In this document: piece by piece, positions 1-6,554 of the stretch | Position numbering within the stretch: the first letter of the stretch is position 1 | Layout of the letters: every line of letters starts with the position of its first letter | Assembly (NCBI GenBank): GCA_041687015.1 | Contig: JAWLCT010000060.1 | Coordinates: forward strand, 1-14,209 | DNA length: 14,209 nucleotides | From: JALOAT01 sp041687015 | GTDB taxonomy: Bacteria; Pseudomonadota; Gammaproteobacteria; Thiohalomonadales; Thiohalomonadaceae | Direction: 5' to 3' | Notes under the pieces: generated by a model | The model's database searches: none | Seen by the model: only the letters and a program-made list of their open reading frames with translations | Told to the model about the DNA's origin: nothing | Position numbers and translations under genes: made by a program

Positions 1-138
1 AAGTTGATGCAGGCACTGCGCATGAAAGCGCCCGCCACCAAGAAGGAGTTGACGCACGCGTTGATGAGAAAGGTCTTGATTCGCCTTACGGAAGAGGCGA
101 ACAGAAACGCGCGTAATGCGACCAGGAATCTCAAATAG
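1..138 (+). CDS. 3' end of an unrecognised gene (partial)
   Basis: Frame 1 is open from the window edge to a TAG at 136-138 and gives 45 residues of a basic, probably helical C-terminus rich in Lys, Arg and Asn (ending RNATRNLK). I do not recognise the family. A second frame on the same strand is open to position 116, so the coding call rests mainly on frame length and is weak. The DNA is less GC-rich than the genes that follow, which would fit an accessory gene. The start lies outside the window. No function is proposed. Confidence 0.35.
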   Translation, partial: KLMQALRMKAPATKKELTHALMRKVLIRLTEEANRNARNATRNLK

Positions 139-609
139 CTCACGGGCAATAAAAGGGGAAGCTGTTCCCGCAAAAGCCTCGAAAAATTCTGAAAAAACGC
201 CCTCTTTCCCCGGGAGCGTGTCGAGATGCGGGAAACAGGTGTAAGTCTTTGATTTACAGTTCCTGTCGTAGCCCCTCCCGGGGAGCTGTCGCTTGGTCAC
301 ATTTCGCCGTTGTGCCGAGCTCCCTCCGGGAGGCGAGCGCTTGGAAGCGCGGGGTAGAAAAGCATGGCGCAGTTGCCCAGGGGGATCGATTGACTCTTGA
401 CTCTTGCCCCTCCTCCTGCCCTTCTCCCGGAGGGAGAAGGGACGTTTCGTTTTGCAGCACTGAGATTGACTAGTAAGTTCTGAGGGTACGGCGGACACAC
501 AGATTAACGTCGGTCGAAGCAGAACCCAGAGGCAACAGAACACGAAGTCCGATGCTCCTCCGCAGCCTTCCGGTTACTTCTTCCCTCCGCATCTCAACGA
601 GATTGCGCC
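139..609. other. intergenic region with small palindromes, no convincing gene
   Basis: About 470 bases without a supportable gene. Short ORFs here exist on both strands and look like chance frames of GC-rich DNA. The stretch holds several CTCCC/GGGAG palindromes (275-285, 320-332 and the long one at 419-441). Near 515-546 there is a degenerate sequence resembling the outer arms of the repeats around scpB. It lies downstream of the minus-strand glycosylase gene, so it probably holds the end of that transcript, but I see no clear terminator with a T-tract. Confidence 0.6.
419..441. repeat. perfect 10-bp inverted repeat (CCCTTCTCCC / GGGAGAAGGG)
   Basis: The arms at 419-428 and 432-441 are perfectly complementary around a 3-base spacer. 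CCCTTCTCCC-type palindromes are, from general knowledge, common dispersed elements in proteobacterial intergenic DNA. Shorter relatives lie at 275-285 and 320-332. It could fold in a transcript from either strand, but no run of T follows, so a factor-independent terminator is not supported. Confidence 0.6.
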
Positions 610-1257
610 CTACGGGTGAACGCAGGGCTCGCGCAGCGGACAGCCGGTGCATACGGGTTTCTTACGGCAGAATGCCTTGGCGTGGGCCACGATGAGCGCG
701 TGGTATTCGTTGAAGACCGGCACGTTGTGCGGCACGGCACCGCCCAAGCCTTGTTCGAAATAGCCGCGCAGCGCCTCGTAGTCTTCTTCACCCGAGGCCA
801 GACCCAGGCGCGCGAGCAGGCGCCTGGTGTAGGCATCGATGACGAAAACCGGCCGCCCGAAGGCGTACAGCAGGATGTCGTCCGCCGTCTCCGGACCGAC
901 GCCTTTCACGCCCAATACAGTCTTGCGCAGCACGGGGTCAGGCAGTGCATCCAGCGCCCGGTACCCACCTTGAGCCAGGTACCAGCCGCAATAGGTCTGC
1001 AGTCGCGTGGCCTTCACGTTGAAATAACCGGCGGGGCGCAGCCAGGCGGCCAATTGCCCGTGGGGCGCGGCAAGGATCGCCTCCGGATCCAGCGCATCGT
1101 TGGCCTTCAGATTGGCGATGGCACGCTCCACGTTGACCCAGGCCGTGTTCTGGGTGAGCACGGCGCCGACCATCACCTCGAAGGGTGTTTCTCCGGGCCA
1201 CCAGTGCTGTGGCCCATAGTGGGCCAGCAGCTTCCGATAGACGGCGTTCAGGGTCAC
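610..1257 (-). CDS. endonuclease III-like DNA glycosylase (HhH-GPD, iron-sulfur)
   Basis: The 215-residue protein belongs to the endonuclease III superfamily, in the branch often listed as endonuclease III-related (COG2231). It is expected to excise damaged bases from DNA. The N-terminus (WWPGETPFEVMVGAVLTQNT, 19-38) is typical of this branch. The helix-hairpin-helix is at about 114-126 (VLGVKGVGPETAD) and the catalytic Asp is D141 in VIDAYT. Four cysteines (C197, C203, C206, C212) form the C-terminal cluster-binding loop, with a 5-residue first gap instead of the 6 in E. coli Nth. The position of the Nth catalytic lysine is E123, so a monofunctional glycosylase without lyase activity is likely. 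The start is GTG at 1255-1257, overlapping the rluB stop as GTGA. The substrate cannot be read from the sequence; an alkylated purine (MagIII-like) is one possibility. Confidence 0.9.
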   Translation of the reverse strand: MTLNAVYRKLLAHYGPQHWWPGETPFEVMVGAVLTQNTAWVNVERAIANLKANDALDPEAILAAPHGQLAAWLRPAGYFNVKATRLQTYCGWYLAQGGYRALDALPDPVLRKTVLGVKGVGPETADDILLYAFGRPVFVIDAYTRRLLARLGLASGEEDYEALRGYFEQGLGGAVPHNVPVFNEYHALIVAHAKAFCRKKPVCTGCPLREPCVHP

Positions 1258-2420
1258 CGTTCGGGACGGGGCCGCCTTGCCCGGGGACGCGGCACCCGCC
1301 GCGACTTGGGCGCAGCGGATGGGTCGCGTTCGGCACGGGGGGCATCCGAAGCGAGCGCCAGACGCCCCTGCTTGCGCGGTGACGTTTCCGCCGCCTTGCC
1401 ACGTCCGCTGGTGCGGACAGGTGTTTGGCGGCGCGTTTGGGCAACGCCTTTGCTGCCCGAGGCTTCGCCCTGCTCCTTCCGTGCGTTCCGGCGCCTGCGC
1501 GCGGCCTGCTCGTCACCTGCAGGCGTCGCGCGCCGTCCGTCCGAAGCGGCTTGAGGCCGCCGTCCACGCGCTTCACCGTCCTCGCTGCGGTACCTGCCCG
1601 CAGGCGCCGTCTTCGCACCGGCGGCGCGTGCGGTACGGCCGCCCCGCGGCGCCCCACGCTTGCCGCGGGACGGGGCCGTTTCGCGACGCAGGCCCACCAG
1701 AGCGAGCAGCGCATCCAGTTCAGGCCCTTTCACGTCCGCGAAACGGCCCGGACGCACGGCGCGGGGCAGCAGGATGTTGCCGTAGCGCACCCGGGTCAGA
1801 CGGCTCACGGCAATGCCCTGGGATTCCCACAGGCGACGCACCTCGCGGTTGCGGCCCTCGCGCAGGGTCACGTGGTACCAGTGATTGGCGCCTTCACCAC
1901 CGGCATCGACCAGGCGGTCGAAGTGCGCTTCGCCGTCTTCCAGTTGAACACCGCTGCGCAGGCGCTCCAACGTTTCCGGCAAGACTTCGCCAAGTACACG
2001 CACGGCGTACTCGCGCTCGATTTCCGACGACGGATGCATGAGGCGGTTGGCCAGTTCGCCGTCGTTCGTGACGAGCAGCAGGCCGGAGGTGTTGATGTCC
2101 AAACGGCCGATGGTGATCCAGCGGCCGTTAGTCAGGCGCGGCAGGTTGTCGAAGATGGTGGGACGGCCTTCCGGATCGGAGCGGGTACACACCTCGCCCA
2201 AGGGCTTGTGATAGATGAGCACACGCCGCTCGCGCGGCACCAGGCGTGCACGCTGCACCACACGGCCATCGACGCGGATGACATCTTGCTCCCCCACCCG
2301 ATCGCCCAGGGTGGCGATTTTGCCGTTGACGGAAATGCGCCCGGCGGCGATCCATTCCTCCAACTCGCGACGCGAGGCGAAACCGGCGCGGGCGAGGACT
2401 TTCTGCAGTTTTTCGTTCAT
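1254..2420 (-). CDS. rluB: 23S rRNA pseudouridine synthase RluB (RsuA family)
   Basis: The 388-residue protein should convert a uridine of 23S rRNA to pseudouridine (U2605 in E. coli). An S4 RNA-binding domain covers about residues 3-50 (KVLARAGFASRRELEEWI). The RsuA-type catalytic domain follows, with the signature GRLDINTSGLLLVTNDG and nucleophile D108. REGRNREVRRLWE (188-200) is another family motif. From about 246 to the end the protein becomes a 140-residue low-complexity tail rich in Arg, Lys, Ala and Gly, longer than the tail of E. coli RluB (291 residues in total). The ATG at 2418-2420 has only a weak ribosome-binding site but fits the family N-terminus. The stop overlaps the GTG of the downstream glycosylase by 4 bases. 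The paralogue RluE/RsuA is less likely because the S4 domain and basic tail together favour RluB. Confidence 0.92.
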   Translation of the reverse strand: MNEKLQKVLARAGFASRRELEEWIAAGRISVNGKIATLGDRVGEQDVIRVDGRVVQRARLVPRERRVLIYHKPLGEVCTRSDPEGRPTIFDNLPRLTNGRWITIGRLDINTSGLLLVTNDGELANRLMHPSSEIEREYAVRVLGEVLPETLERLRSGVQLEDGEAHFDRLVDAGGEGANHWYHVTLREGRNREVRRLWESQGIAVSRLTRVRYGNILLPRAVRPGRFADVKGPELDALLALVGLRRETAPSRGKRGAPRGGRTARAAGAKTAPAGRYRSEDGEARGRRPQAASDGRRATPAGDEQAARRRRNARKEQGEASGSKGVAQTRRQTPVRTSGRGKAAETSPRKQGRLALASDAPRAERDPSAAPKSRRVPRPRARRPRPER

Positions 2421-2510
2421 GAGGGCTTTGACGGGTTGGAGGGGTCGGGCGTTCGGGTTGTTCTTACGTCCGCAAGTAAACGCAGGCGGACGAAGACAGA
2501 AGAGAAAAGC

Positions 2511-2678
2511 TTAACCACAGAGGACACGGGGAACATGGGGAAATCGATTTCCTGTAGAAGCGGCCTCAGGCCGCGATGGCGCCGTATCCGATGACAATCG
2601 CGGCCTGAGGCCGCTCCTACAGGTGGGGTAACCCGTGATGATTCCCCACTTCATGTTCCCCGTGTCCCCCGTGGTTAA
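2511..2678. repeat. composite repeat A: nested inverted repeats between scpB and rluB
   Basis: The outer arms begin TTAACCAC (2511) and end GTGGTTAA (2678). The 27-base arms 2511-2537 and 2652-2678 match at 25 of 27 positions, and the similarity extends weakly into the flanking AAAAGC / GCTCTTT. Inside lies an independent large hairpin (2551-2623). The outer arms carry the roughly 9-base GGACACGGG / GAACATGGG periodicity. The element has no ORF and sits within the 307-base gap between scpB and rluB, so it is transcribed if those genes are co-transcribed. It is closely similar to the element at 3388-3545 and in the same orientation. Confidence 0.85.
2551..2623. repeat. REP-like hairpin inside composite A
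   Basis: The arms 2551-2577 and 2597-2623 are complementary at 26 of 27 positions around a 19-base loop. The core TGTAGGAGCGGCC / GGCCGCTCCTACA resembles the REP-type palindromes widely seen in Pseudomonas and related genomes. Each arm also contains its own short palindrome (CGGCCTCAGGCCG). In RNA this would be a very stable stem that could protect upstream mRNA or reduce read-through into rluB. Confidence 0.85.
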
Positions 2679-2727
2679 TGCTCTTTGTCTTTATGCCGCT
2701 GGCGTTCATTTACGGATTCAGCGTGTT

Positions 2728-3360
2728 TCAGCAGCGTTCGACCGGCTCTGCGTCTGCAGCCGGAAGGTGTACCGCGGATATTTCTTCCGCGGGGGCGATC
2801 CCTTCCGCCAGGTCCAGCTCCGCGTTCAGCTTGTCGATGTCGCGCAGTTCGGCAAGGGTGGGCAGGTCGTCCAGGCTCTTGAGGTTGAAGTAGTCCAGGA
2901 AGGCGCGGGTGGTGGCGTACAGGGCCGGTTTGCCCGGCACGTCACGATGGCCGACTACACGCACCCAGCCGCGCTCGGTGAGCGACTTGACGATGTTGGT
3001 ACCCACGGCCACGCCGCGGATATCTTCGATCTCGGCACGGGTGATGGGCTGGCGATAGGCGATGAGCGCGAGGGTTTCCAGGAAGGCGCGCGAATAGCGC
3101 GGGGCCTTTTCCTCCCACAGCCGCGACACCCAGGGGGCCAGATCCTTGCGCGACTGAAAACGCCAGCCGCTGGCCACCTCGACCAGTTCGACGCCACGCC
3201 CGCTGCAATCTTCGGCAAGCGCAGCAAGCGCCGCACGGAAATCCTCGTTCGCCGGCCGCGACTCCTCGTCGAACAAGCCCTGCAGGCGCTCCAGGCTCAC
3301 CGGCTCCCCCGCCGCCAAAATGGCCGCCTCAATGATGTTCTTCAGTTCTTGCACGTCCAT
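2728..3360 (-). CDS. scpB: segregation and condensation protein B
   Basis: The 210-residue protein is ScpB, the winged-helix (KITE) partner that dimerises and binds the kleisin ScpA in the SMC condensin complex on the nucleoid. The N-terminal winged helix starts at MDVQELKNIIEAAI. The family motif SRAFLETLALIAYRQPITRA lies at about 90-109 and IEDIRGV at 111-117. PGKPALYATTRAFLDYFNL (142-160) closes the second winged helix. The start is ATG at 3358-3360, preceded by an AGG-containing site. The frame is open further upstream, but that extension would translate composite repeat B, so it is rejected. The gene is 200 bases from scpA and 307 bases from rluB, unusually loose for this operon, because each gap holds a composite repeat. 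No smc gene is in the window. Confidence 0.95.
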   Translation of the reverse strand: MDVQELKNIIEAAILAAGEPVSLERLQGLFDEESRPANEDFRAALAALAEDCSGRGVELVEVASGWRFQSRKDLAPWVSRLWEEKAPRYSRAFLETLALIAYRQPITRAEIEDIRGVAVGTNIVKSLTERGWVRVVGHRDVPGKPALYATTRAFLDYFNLKSLDDLPTLAELRDIDKLNAELDLAEGIAPAEEISAVHLPAADAEPVERC

Positions 3361-3387
3361 ACGACCTGTCAAAAAAAGATAAAAGCG

Positions 3388-3545
3388 AAACCACGGGGGA
3401 CACGGGGAAATCCATTTTCTCCTGTAGGAGCGGCATCGGGCCACGATGTGCTTTCATGCCACGCCATCGCGGCCTGGGGCCGCTCCTACATCCGCTCAAC
3501 AACAAACCCCGTGTCCCCCGTGTTCCCCGTGTTCCCCGTGGTTAA
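3388..3545. repeat. composite repeat B: nested inverted repeats between scpA and scpB
   Basis: This copy has the same plan as composite A. The left outer arm contains CCACGGGGGACACGGGG. The right outer arm contains three tandem 9-base units of the CCCCGTGTT type and ends GTGGTTAA (3538-3545). An inner hairpin lies at 3423-3490. The linker between outer arm and inner hairpin (GGGGAAATC then ATTT then CCTGTAG) is also shared with copy A, so the composite unit was probably copied as a whole. It fills almost the entire gap between scpA and scpB. Confidence 0.82.
3423..3490. repeat. REP-like hairpin inside composite B
   Basis: The arms 3423-3448 and 3465-3490 are complementary at 22 of 26 positions around a 16-base loop. 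The tips TGTAGGAGCGGC / GCCGCTCCTACA are identical to the REP-like core in composite A, while the loop sequences differ, as expected for an older or independently drifted copy. Confidence 0.82.
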
Positions 3546-3560
3546 TGCTTTTCTGACTTC

Positions 3561-4433
3561 TCAACGGTAATCCGCCGCCTCGTCCAGTTCCGCTGGTGCC
3601 ATGTCGGGGGCGACCAGTTTGACGTGGAGGGTGGCGAAGGCCTCGGTTTGGATGAGTTCGATCATCGACTGCTTGAGCAGTTCGAGCACGGCAATGAGAG
3701 TGACCACCACGCCTCGGCGACCTTCTTCCAGGGTGAACAGACTGGTGAATTCGGTGAAGTGGTCCGGCGAGAGTTTTTCGAGCACTTCGCTCATGCGCTG
3801 GCGCACCGACAGGGGCTCGCGCTGAATGTGGTGGTGAGCGAACATTTCGGCGCGCTTCATCACCTCGCTCATGGCCAGCAACAGCTCGCGCAGGTCCACG
3901 GTGGGCTGCGGCCGGCTGGCGTGGCGCTCGGTCACCTCCACGGTGCCGCTGAACACATCGCGGCCCACCCGCGGCAAGGCCTCGATGTCTTCCGCGGCCT
4001 GCTTGAAGCGCTCGTATTCCTGCAGGCGGCGCACCAGTTCGGCACGGGGATCTTCCTCCTCGCCTTCCACACTGGGCGGCCGCGGCAACAGCATGCGGGA
4101 TTTGATCTCGGCCAGCACCGCCGCCATCACCAGGTATTCCGCCGCCAGCTCCAGTTCCATTTCCTTCATCAGCTCCACGTACTCCACGTACTGGCGCGTG
4201 ATCTCGGCAATGGGGATATTGAGGATGTCCAGATTCTGGCGCTTGATGAGCCACAGCAGCAGATCGAGCGGGCCCTCGAAGGCCTCCAGTATCACCTCCA
4301 GCGCGTGGGGCGGGATGTAGAGGTCCTTGGGCAATTCCGTGAACGGCGCGCCCTGCACGATGGCAAAGGGCATCTCCTCCTGCTGGTGTGCAGGCTCGTG
4401 CGCGGGCAACGCGTTCACAGCGGGCTCGGTCAT
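3561..4433 (-). CDS. scpA: segregation and condensation protein A (kleisin)
   Basis: The 290-residue protein is ScpA, the kleisin that bridges SMC heads and binds ScpB, giving the condensin ring that compacts and segregates chromosomes. The diagnostic motif FEGPLDLLLWLIKRQNLDI spans 52-70, followed by NIPIAEITRQYVEY and the helix AAEYLVMAAVLAEIKSRMLLP. The C-terminal winged helix that contacts the SMC head includes the segment LIAVLELLKQSMIELIQTE. The N-terminus has about 45 residues before the conserved core, slightly long for the family. The ATG overlaps the trpS stop as ATGA, so translation is probably coupled to trpS. The gene is followed by composite repeat B before scpB. Confidence 0.95.
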   Translation of the reverse strand: MTEPAVNALPAHEPAHQQEEMPFAIVQGAPFTELPKDLYIPPHALEVILEAFEGPLDLLLWLIKRQNLDILNIPIAEITRQYVEYVELMKEMELELAAEYLVMAAVLAEIKSRMLLPRPPSVEGEEEDPRAELVRRLQEYERFKQAAEDIEALPRVGRDVFSGTVEVTERHASRPQPTVDLRELLLAMSEVMKRAEMFAHHHIQREPLSVRQRMSEVLEKLSPDHFTEFTSLFTLEEGRRGVVVTLIAVLELLKQSMIELIQTEAFATLHVKLVAPDMAPAELDEAADYR

Positions 4434-5641
4434 GAGCGGTTGTACTCCAGGCCCATGGCCTCGCGGACTTCGGTCATGGTGCTGCGGGCCACTTCACGTG
4501 CGGCCTCGCTGCCTTCATCGATGATGTGGCGCACCAGGTCCGGGTTCTCGGCGTATTCACGCCCGCGTTCCTGGATGGGCTTGAGCTCGGCGATGATGGC
4601 GTCGATCACCGGCTGCTTGCACTCCAGGCAGCCGATGCCGGCGGTGGTGCAACCCTCGTGTACCCAGGCCTTCACGTCGTCCTGGGAATACACCTGGTGC
4701 AACTGCCATACGGGGCACTTCTCCGGTGTACCGGGGTCGCTGCGCCGCACCCGGGCCGGATCGGTGGGCATGGTGCGGATCTTCTGCTCCACGACCGGGA
4801 TTTCCTCGCGCAGCGAGATCACGTTGCCGTAGGACTTCGACATTTTCTGTCCGTCCAAGCCAGGAAACTTGGAGGCGGGTGTAAGCAGGGCCTGGGGTTC
4901 CGGCAGGATGATTTTGCCGGCGCCTTCCAGGTAACCGAACAGGCGTTCGCGATCGCCGAGGGTGATGTTCTGTTGATCCTGCAACAGGGCGCGCGCGGTC
5001 TCCAGGGCTTCGGCGTCGCCCTGCTCCTGGTAACGTTTGCGCAGCTCGCCGTAGAGCTTGGCGGCCTTTTTGCCCATCTTCTTCGCCGCGGCTTCCGCCT
5101 TTTCGGCGAAATCCGGCTCGCGGCCGTACAGGTGATTGAAACGGCGCGCCAGCTCGCGCGAGATCTCGAGGTGGGCGATCTGGTCTTCGCCCACGGGTAC
5201 CTGGGTGGCCTTGTAGACCAGGATGTCCGAGGTCATGAGCACCGGGTAGCCCAGGAAACCGTAGGTGGAGAGGTCCTTGTCCTTGAGCTTCTCCTGCTGG
5301 TCCTTGTAGGTGGGTACACGCTCCAGCCAGCCCAATGGCGTGATCATGGACAACAGCAGGTGCAGCTCAGCATGCTCCAGCACCTTCGATTGCACGAAGA
5401 TCTTCGCCGAGCCCGGATTGATGCCCACGGCAAGCCAGTCGATGATCATCTCCTGCACGCTGGTGGCGATCTGGGAGGTGTCCTCGTAGTTGGTGGTGAG
5501 GGCATGCCAATCCGCCACGAAGAAGAAGCACTCGTACTCATGCTGGAGCTTGAGCCAGTTCTTCAGCACCCCATGGTAATGACCGAGGTGGAGGCGGCCC
5601 GTGGGCCGCATGCCGGACAGGACACGCTGTTGTGTTGCCAC
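4430..5641 (-). CDS. trpS: tryptophanyl-tRNA synthetase
   Basis: The 403-residue class I synthetase charges tRNA-Trp with tryptophan in the cytosol. The HIGH-type motif is HLGH (18-21) after SGMRPTGRL, and KMSKS is at 266-270. The tryptophan pocket and catalytic core (VPVGEDQIAHLEISRELARR) are intact. It is longer than E. coli TrpS (334 residues), partly through a charged insertion at about 178-245 carrying RERLFGYLEGAGKI; similar long forms occur in Pseudomonas. The C-terminal tRNA-binding domain carries C309, C331, C338 and C341, a spacing (x21, x6, x2) close to the iron-sulfur motif described for Thermotoga maritima TrpRS. The gene lies 16 bases downstream of the M50 protease gene and overlaps scpA by 4 bases, so it is inside the operon. 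I see no leader peptide or T-box. Confidence 0.96.
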   Translation of the reverse strand: MATQQRVLSGMRPTGRLHLGHYHGVLKNWLKLQHEYECFFFVADWHALTTNYEDTSQIATSVQEMIIDWLAVGINPGSAKIFVQSKVLEHAELHLLLSMITPLGWLERVPTYKDQQEKLKDKDLSTYGFLGYPVLMTSDILVYKATQVPVGEDQIAHLEISRELARRFNHLYGREPDFAEKAEAAAKKMGKKAAKLYGELRKRYQEQGDAEALETARALLQDQQNITLGDRERLFGYLEGAGKIILPEPQALLTPASKFPGLDGQKMSKSYGNVISLREEIPVVEQKIRTMPTDPARVRRSDPGTPEKCPVWQLHQVYSQDDVKAWVHEGCTTAGIGCLECKQPVIDAIIAELKPIQERGREYAENPDLVRHIIDEGSEAAREVARSTMTEVREAMGLEYNRS

Positions 5642-5657
5642 GATGTGAAACTTCCTC

Positions 5658-6311
5658 TCAGAGACCTAACAAGGCGTAAATTGCGCTTTCCAGAAAGCGG
5701 ATGGGAGGACCGATGATGCGCCCGAGGATGCCCGAGAAAAGCAGCAGCGCCACCACCAGCAGGCCCACGGTCTCGAAGCGGCTGTAGCGCCAGGCCATGG
5801 GCCCCGGCAGGAACGCCGCCACCACACGGCTGCCGTCCAGGGGCGGGATGGGCACCAGATTGAGTACCATCAGCACCAGATTGATGGCGATACCGAACTG
5901 GCCCATGAGCAACAGCGGTTCCACGAAGGACGGGAAAAACCCGCCCACCATCAGGGTGATCTTGATCATCAGGCCCCACAGCAGGGCCATGATCAGGTTG
6001 GATACCGGCCCCGCCGCAGCCACCCAGGCCATGTCCCGCTCGGGATTACGCAGGTTTTCGGGTGTGACCGGTACGGGCTTGGCCCAGCCGAAAATGAACC
6101 CGCCCATGAACAGCAGCAGCGCCGGCACCAGCACCGTGCCCACCGGGTCGATGTGCTTGAAGGGATTGAGGGTCAGACGCCCCAGCATCAGGGCCGTCGG
6201 ATCGCCGAAACGCCGCGCCATCCAGCCATGCGCCACTTCATGCACCGTAATCGCAAACAGCACCGGGATCGCCGCGACGGCGAAGAGTTGAACAGGATTG
6301 AGTCCGTGCAT
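5658..6311 (-). CDS. site-2 protease-like M50 membrane metalloprotease
   Basis: The 217-residue protein is a multi-pass inner-membrane zinc metalloprotease of the M50 family, in the small bacterial group without PDZ or CBS domains. The zinc motif HEVAH (24-28) lies in the first membrane helix, and the third ligand is expected to be D159 in NLVPIPPLDG (151-160). GWAKPVPV (75-82) and AAGPVSNLIMALL (99-111) are typical of this group. Four to six hydrophobic segments cover the chain. The substrate is unknown. Family membership is clear, but no gene symbol is standard. The ATG at 6309-6311 fits the conserved N-terminus; the longer open frame upstream has no family similarity. A TATAAT lies 6 bases before the ATG. 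Location next to trpS is common in gammaproteobacteria. Confidence 0.92.
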   Translation of the reverse strand: MHGLNPVQLFAVAAIPVLFAITVHEVAHGWMARRFGDPTALMLGRLTLNPFKHIDPVGTVLVPALLLFMGGFIFGWAKPVPVTPENLRNPERDMAWVAAAGPVSNLIMALLWGLMIKITLMVGGFFPSFVEPLLLMGQFGIAINLVLMVLNLVPIPPLDGSRVVAAFLPGPMAWRYSRFETVGLLVVALLLFSGILGRIIGPPIRFLESAIYALLGL

Positions 6312-6317
6312 CGGGCG

Positions 6318-6323
6318 ATTATA
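6318..6323 (-). promoter_or_regulatory. perfect TATAAT just before the M50 gene
   Basis: On the minus strand TATAAT ends 6 bases before the ATG at 6311. A transcript starting 6-7 bases after it would begin at about the A of the ATG, giving a leaderless mRNA. No good -35 is present: at 18-base spacing there is TTCCGG, which matches TTGACA at only two positions. It could be a chance AT-rich hexamer in GC-rich DNA. Confidence 0.35.
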
Positions 6324-6487
6324 CGTGGGCGGGGGGCTTCGCCGGAACCTCGCGGGGTTGAAAGGCAAAAAGCTGTACCGCGGAGGCCACGGAGAAAACA
6401 AGGGTTAGGGCCAAATCCCAACGGTGACAGCAGGATTAGTCGGGTACCGCAGTGATGCGGAGTCGGTCAGCGCTCCCACGAATTTTC

Positions 6488-6505
6488 TCCCTCCGGGGCG
6501 AGGGA
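6488..6505. repeat. short inverted repeat TCCCTC / GAGGGA downstream of yciO
   Basis: The arms 6488-6493 and 6500-6505 are perfectly complementary around a 6-base loop. It resembles the CTCCC/GGGAG palindromes near the left edge. It lies about 50 bases after the yciO stop on the minus strand and could reduce read-through toward the M50 gene, but the T-tract expected of an intrinsic terminator is absent. Confidence 0.4.
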
Positions 6506-6554
6506 ACGTTCTGATTGGACGGGGGTGGGCAGACCGTTACTTTTTCCCGCGCGC

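Noticed and set aside
616..2594. Plus-strand frames of 250-390 codons opposite rluB and the glycosylase gene
   Set aside because: The minus-strand products show clear family motifs and catalytic residues. The plus-strand frames are open only because of GC bias in codon third positions.
3361..3444. Upstream extension of scpB by 28 codons
   Set aside because: It would translate composite repeat B; the family N-terminus begins at the ATG at 3358-3360.
3506..3545. Tandem CCCCGTGTT units and the 107-base direct repeat considered as CRISPR
   Set aside because: The 9-base units have no spacers, and the 39-base repeat has only two copies. There are no cas genes.
3624..5716. Plus-strand frames of about 400 codons opposite scpA and trpS
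   Set aside because: They are antisense shadows of well-recognised genes; the translations are His/Gln/Leu-rich without motifs.
6365..6412. Third copy of the outer composite repeat near the M50 gene
   Set aside because: A GCGGAGGCCACGGAGAAAAC-like stretch is suggestive, but it is too degenerate, lacks the second arm and has no inner hairpin.
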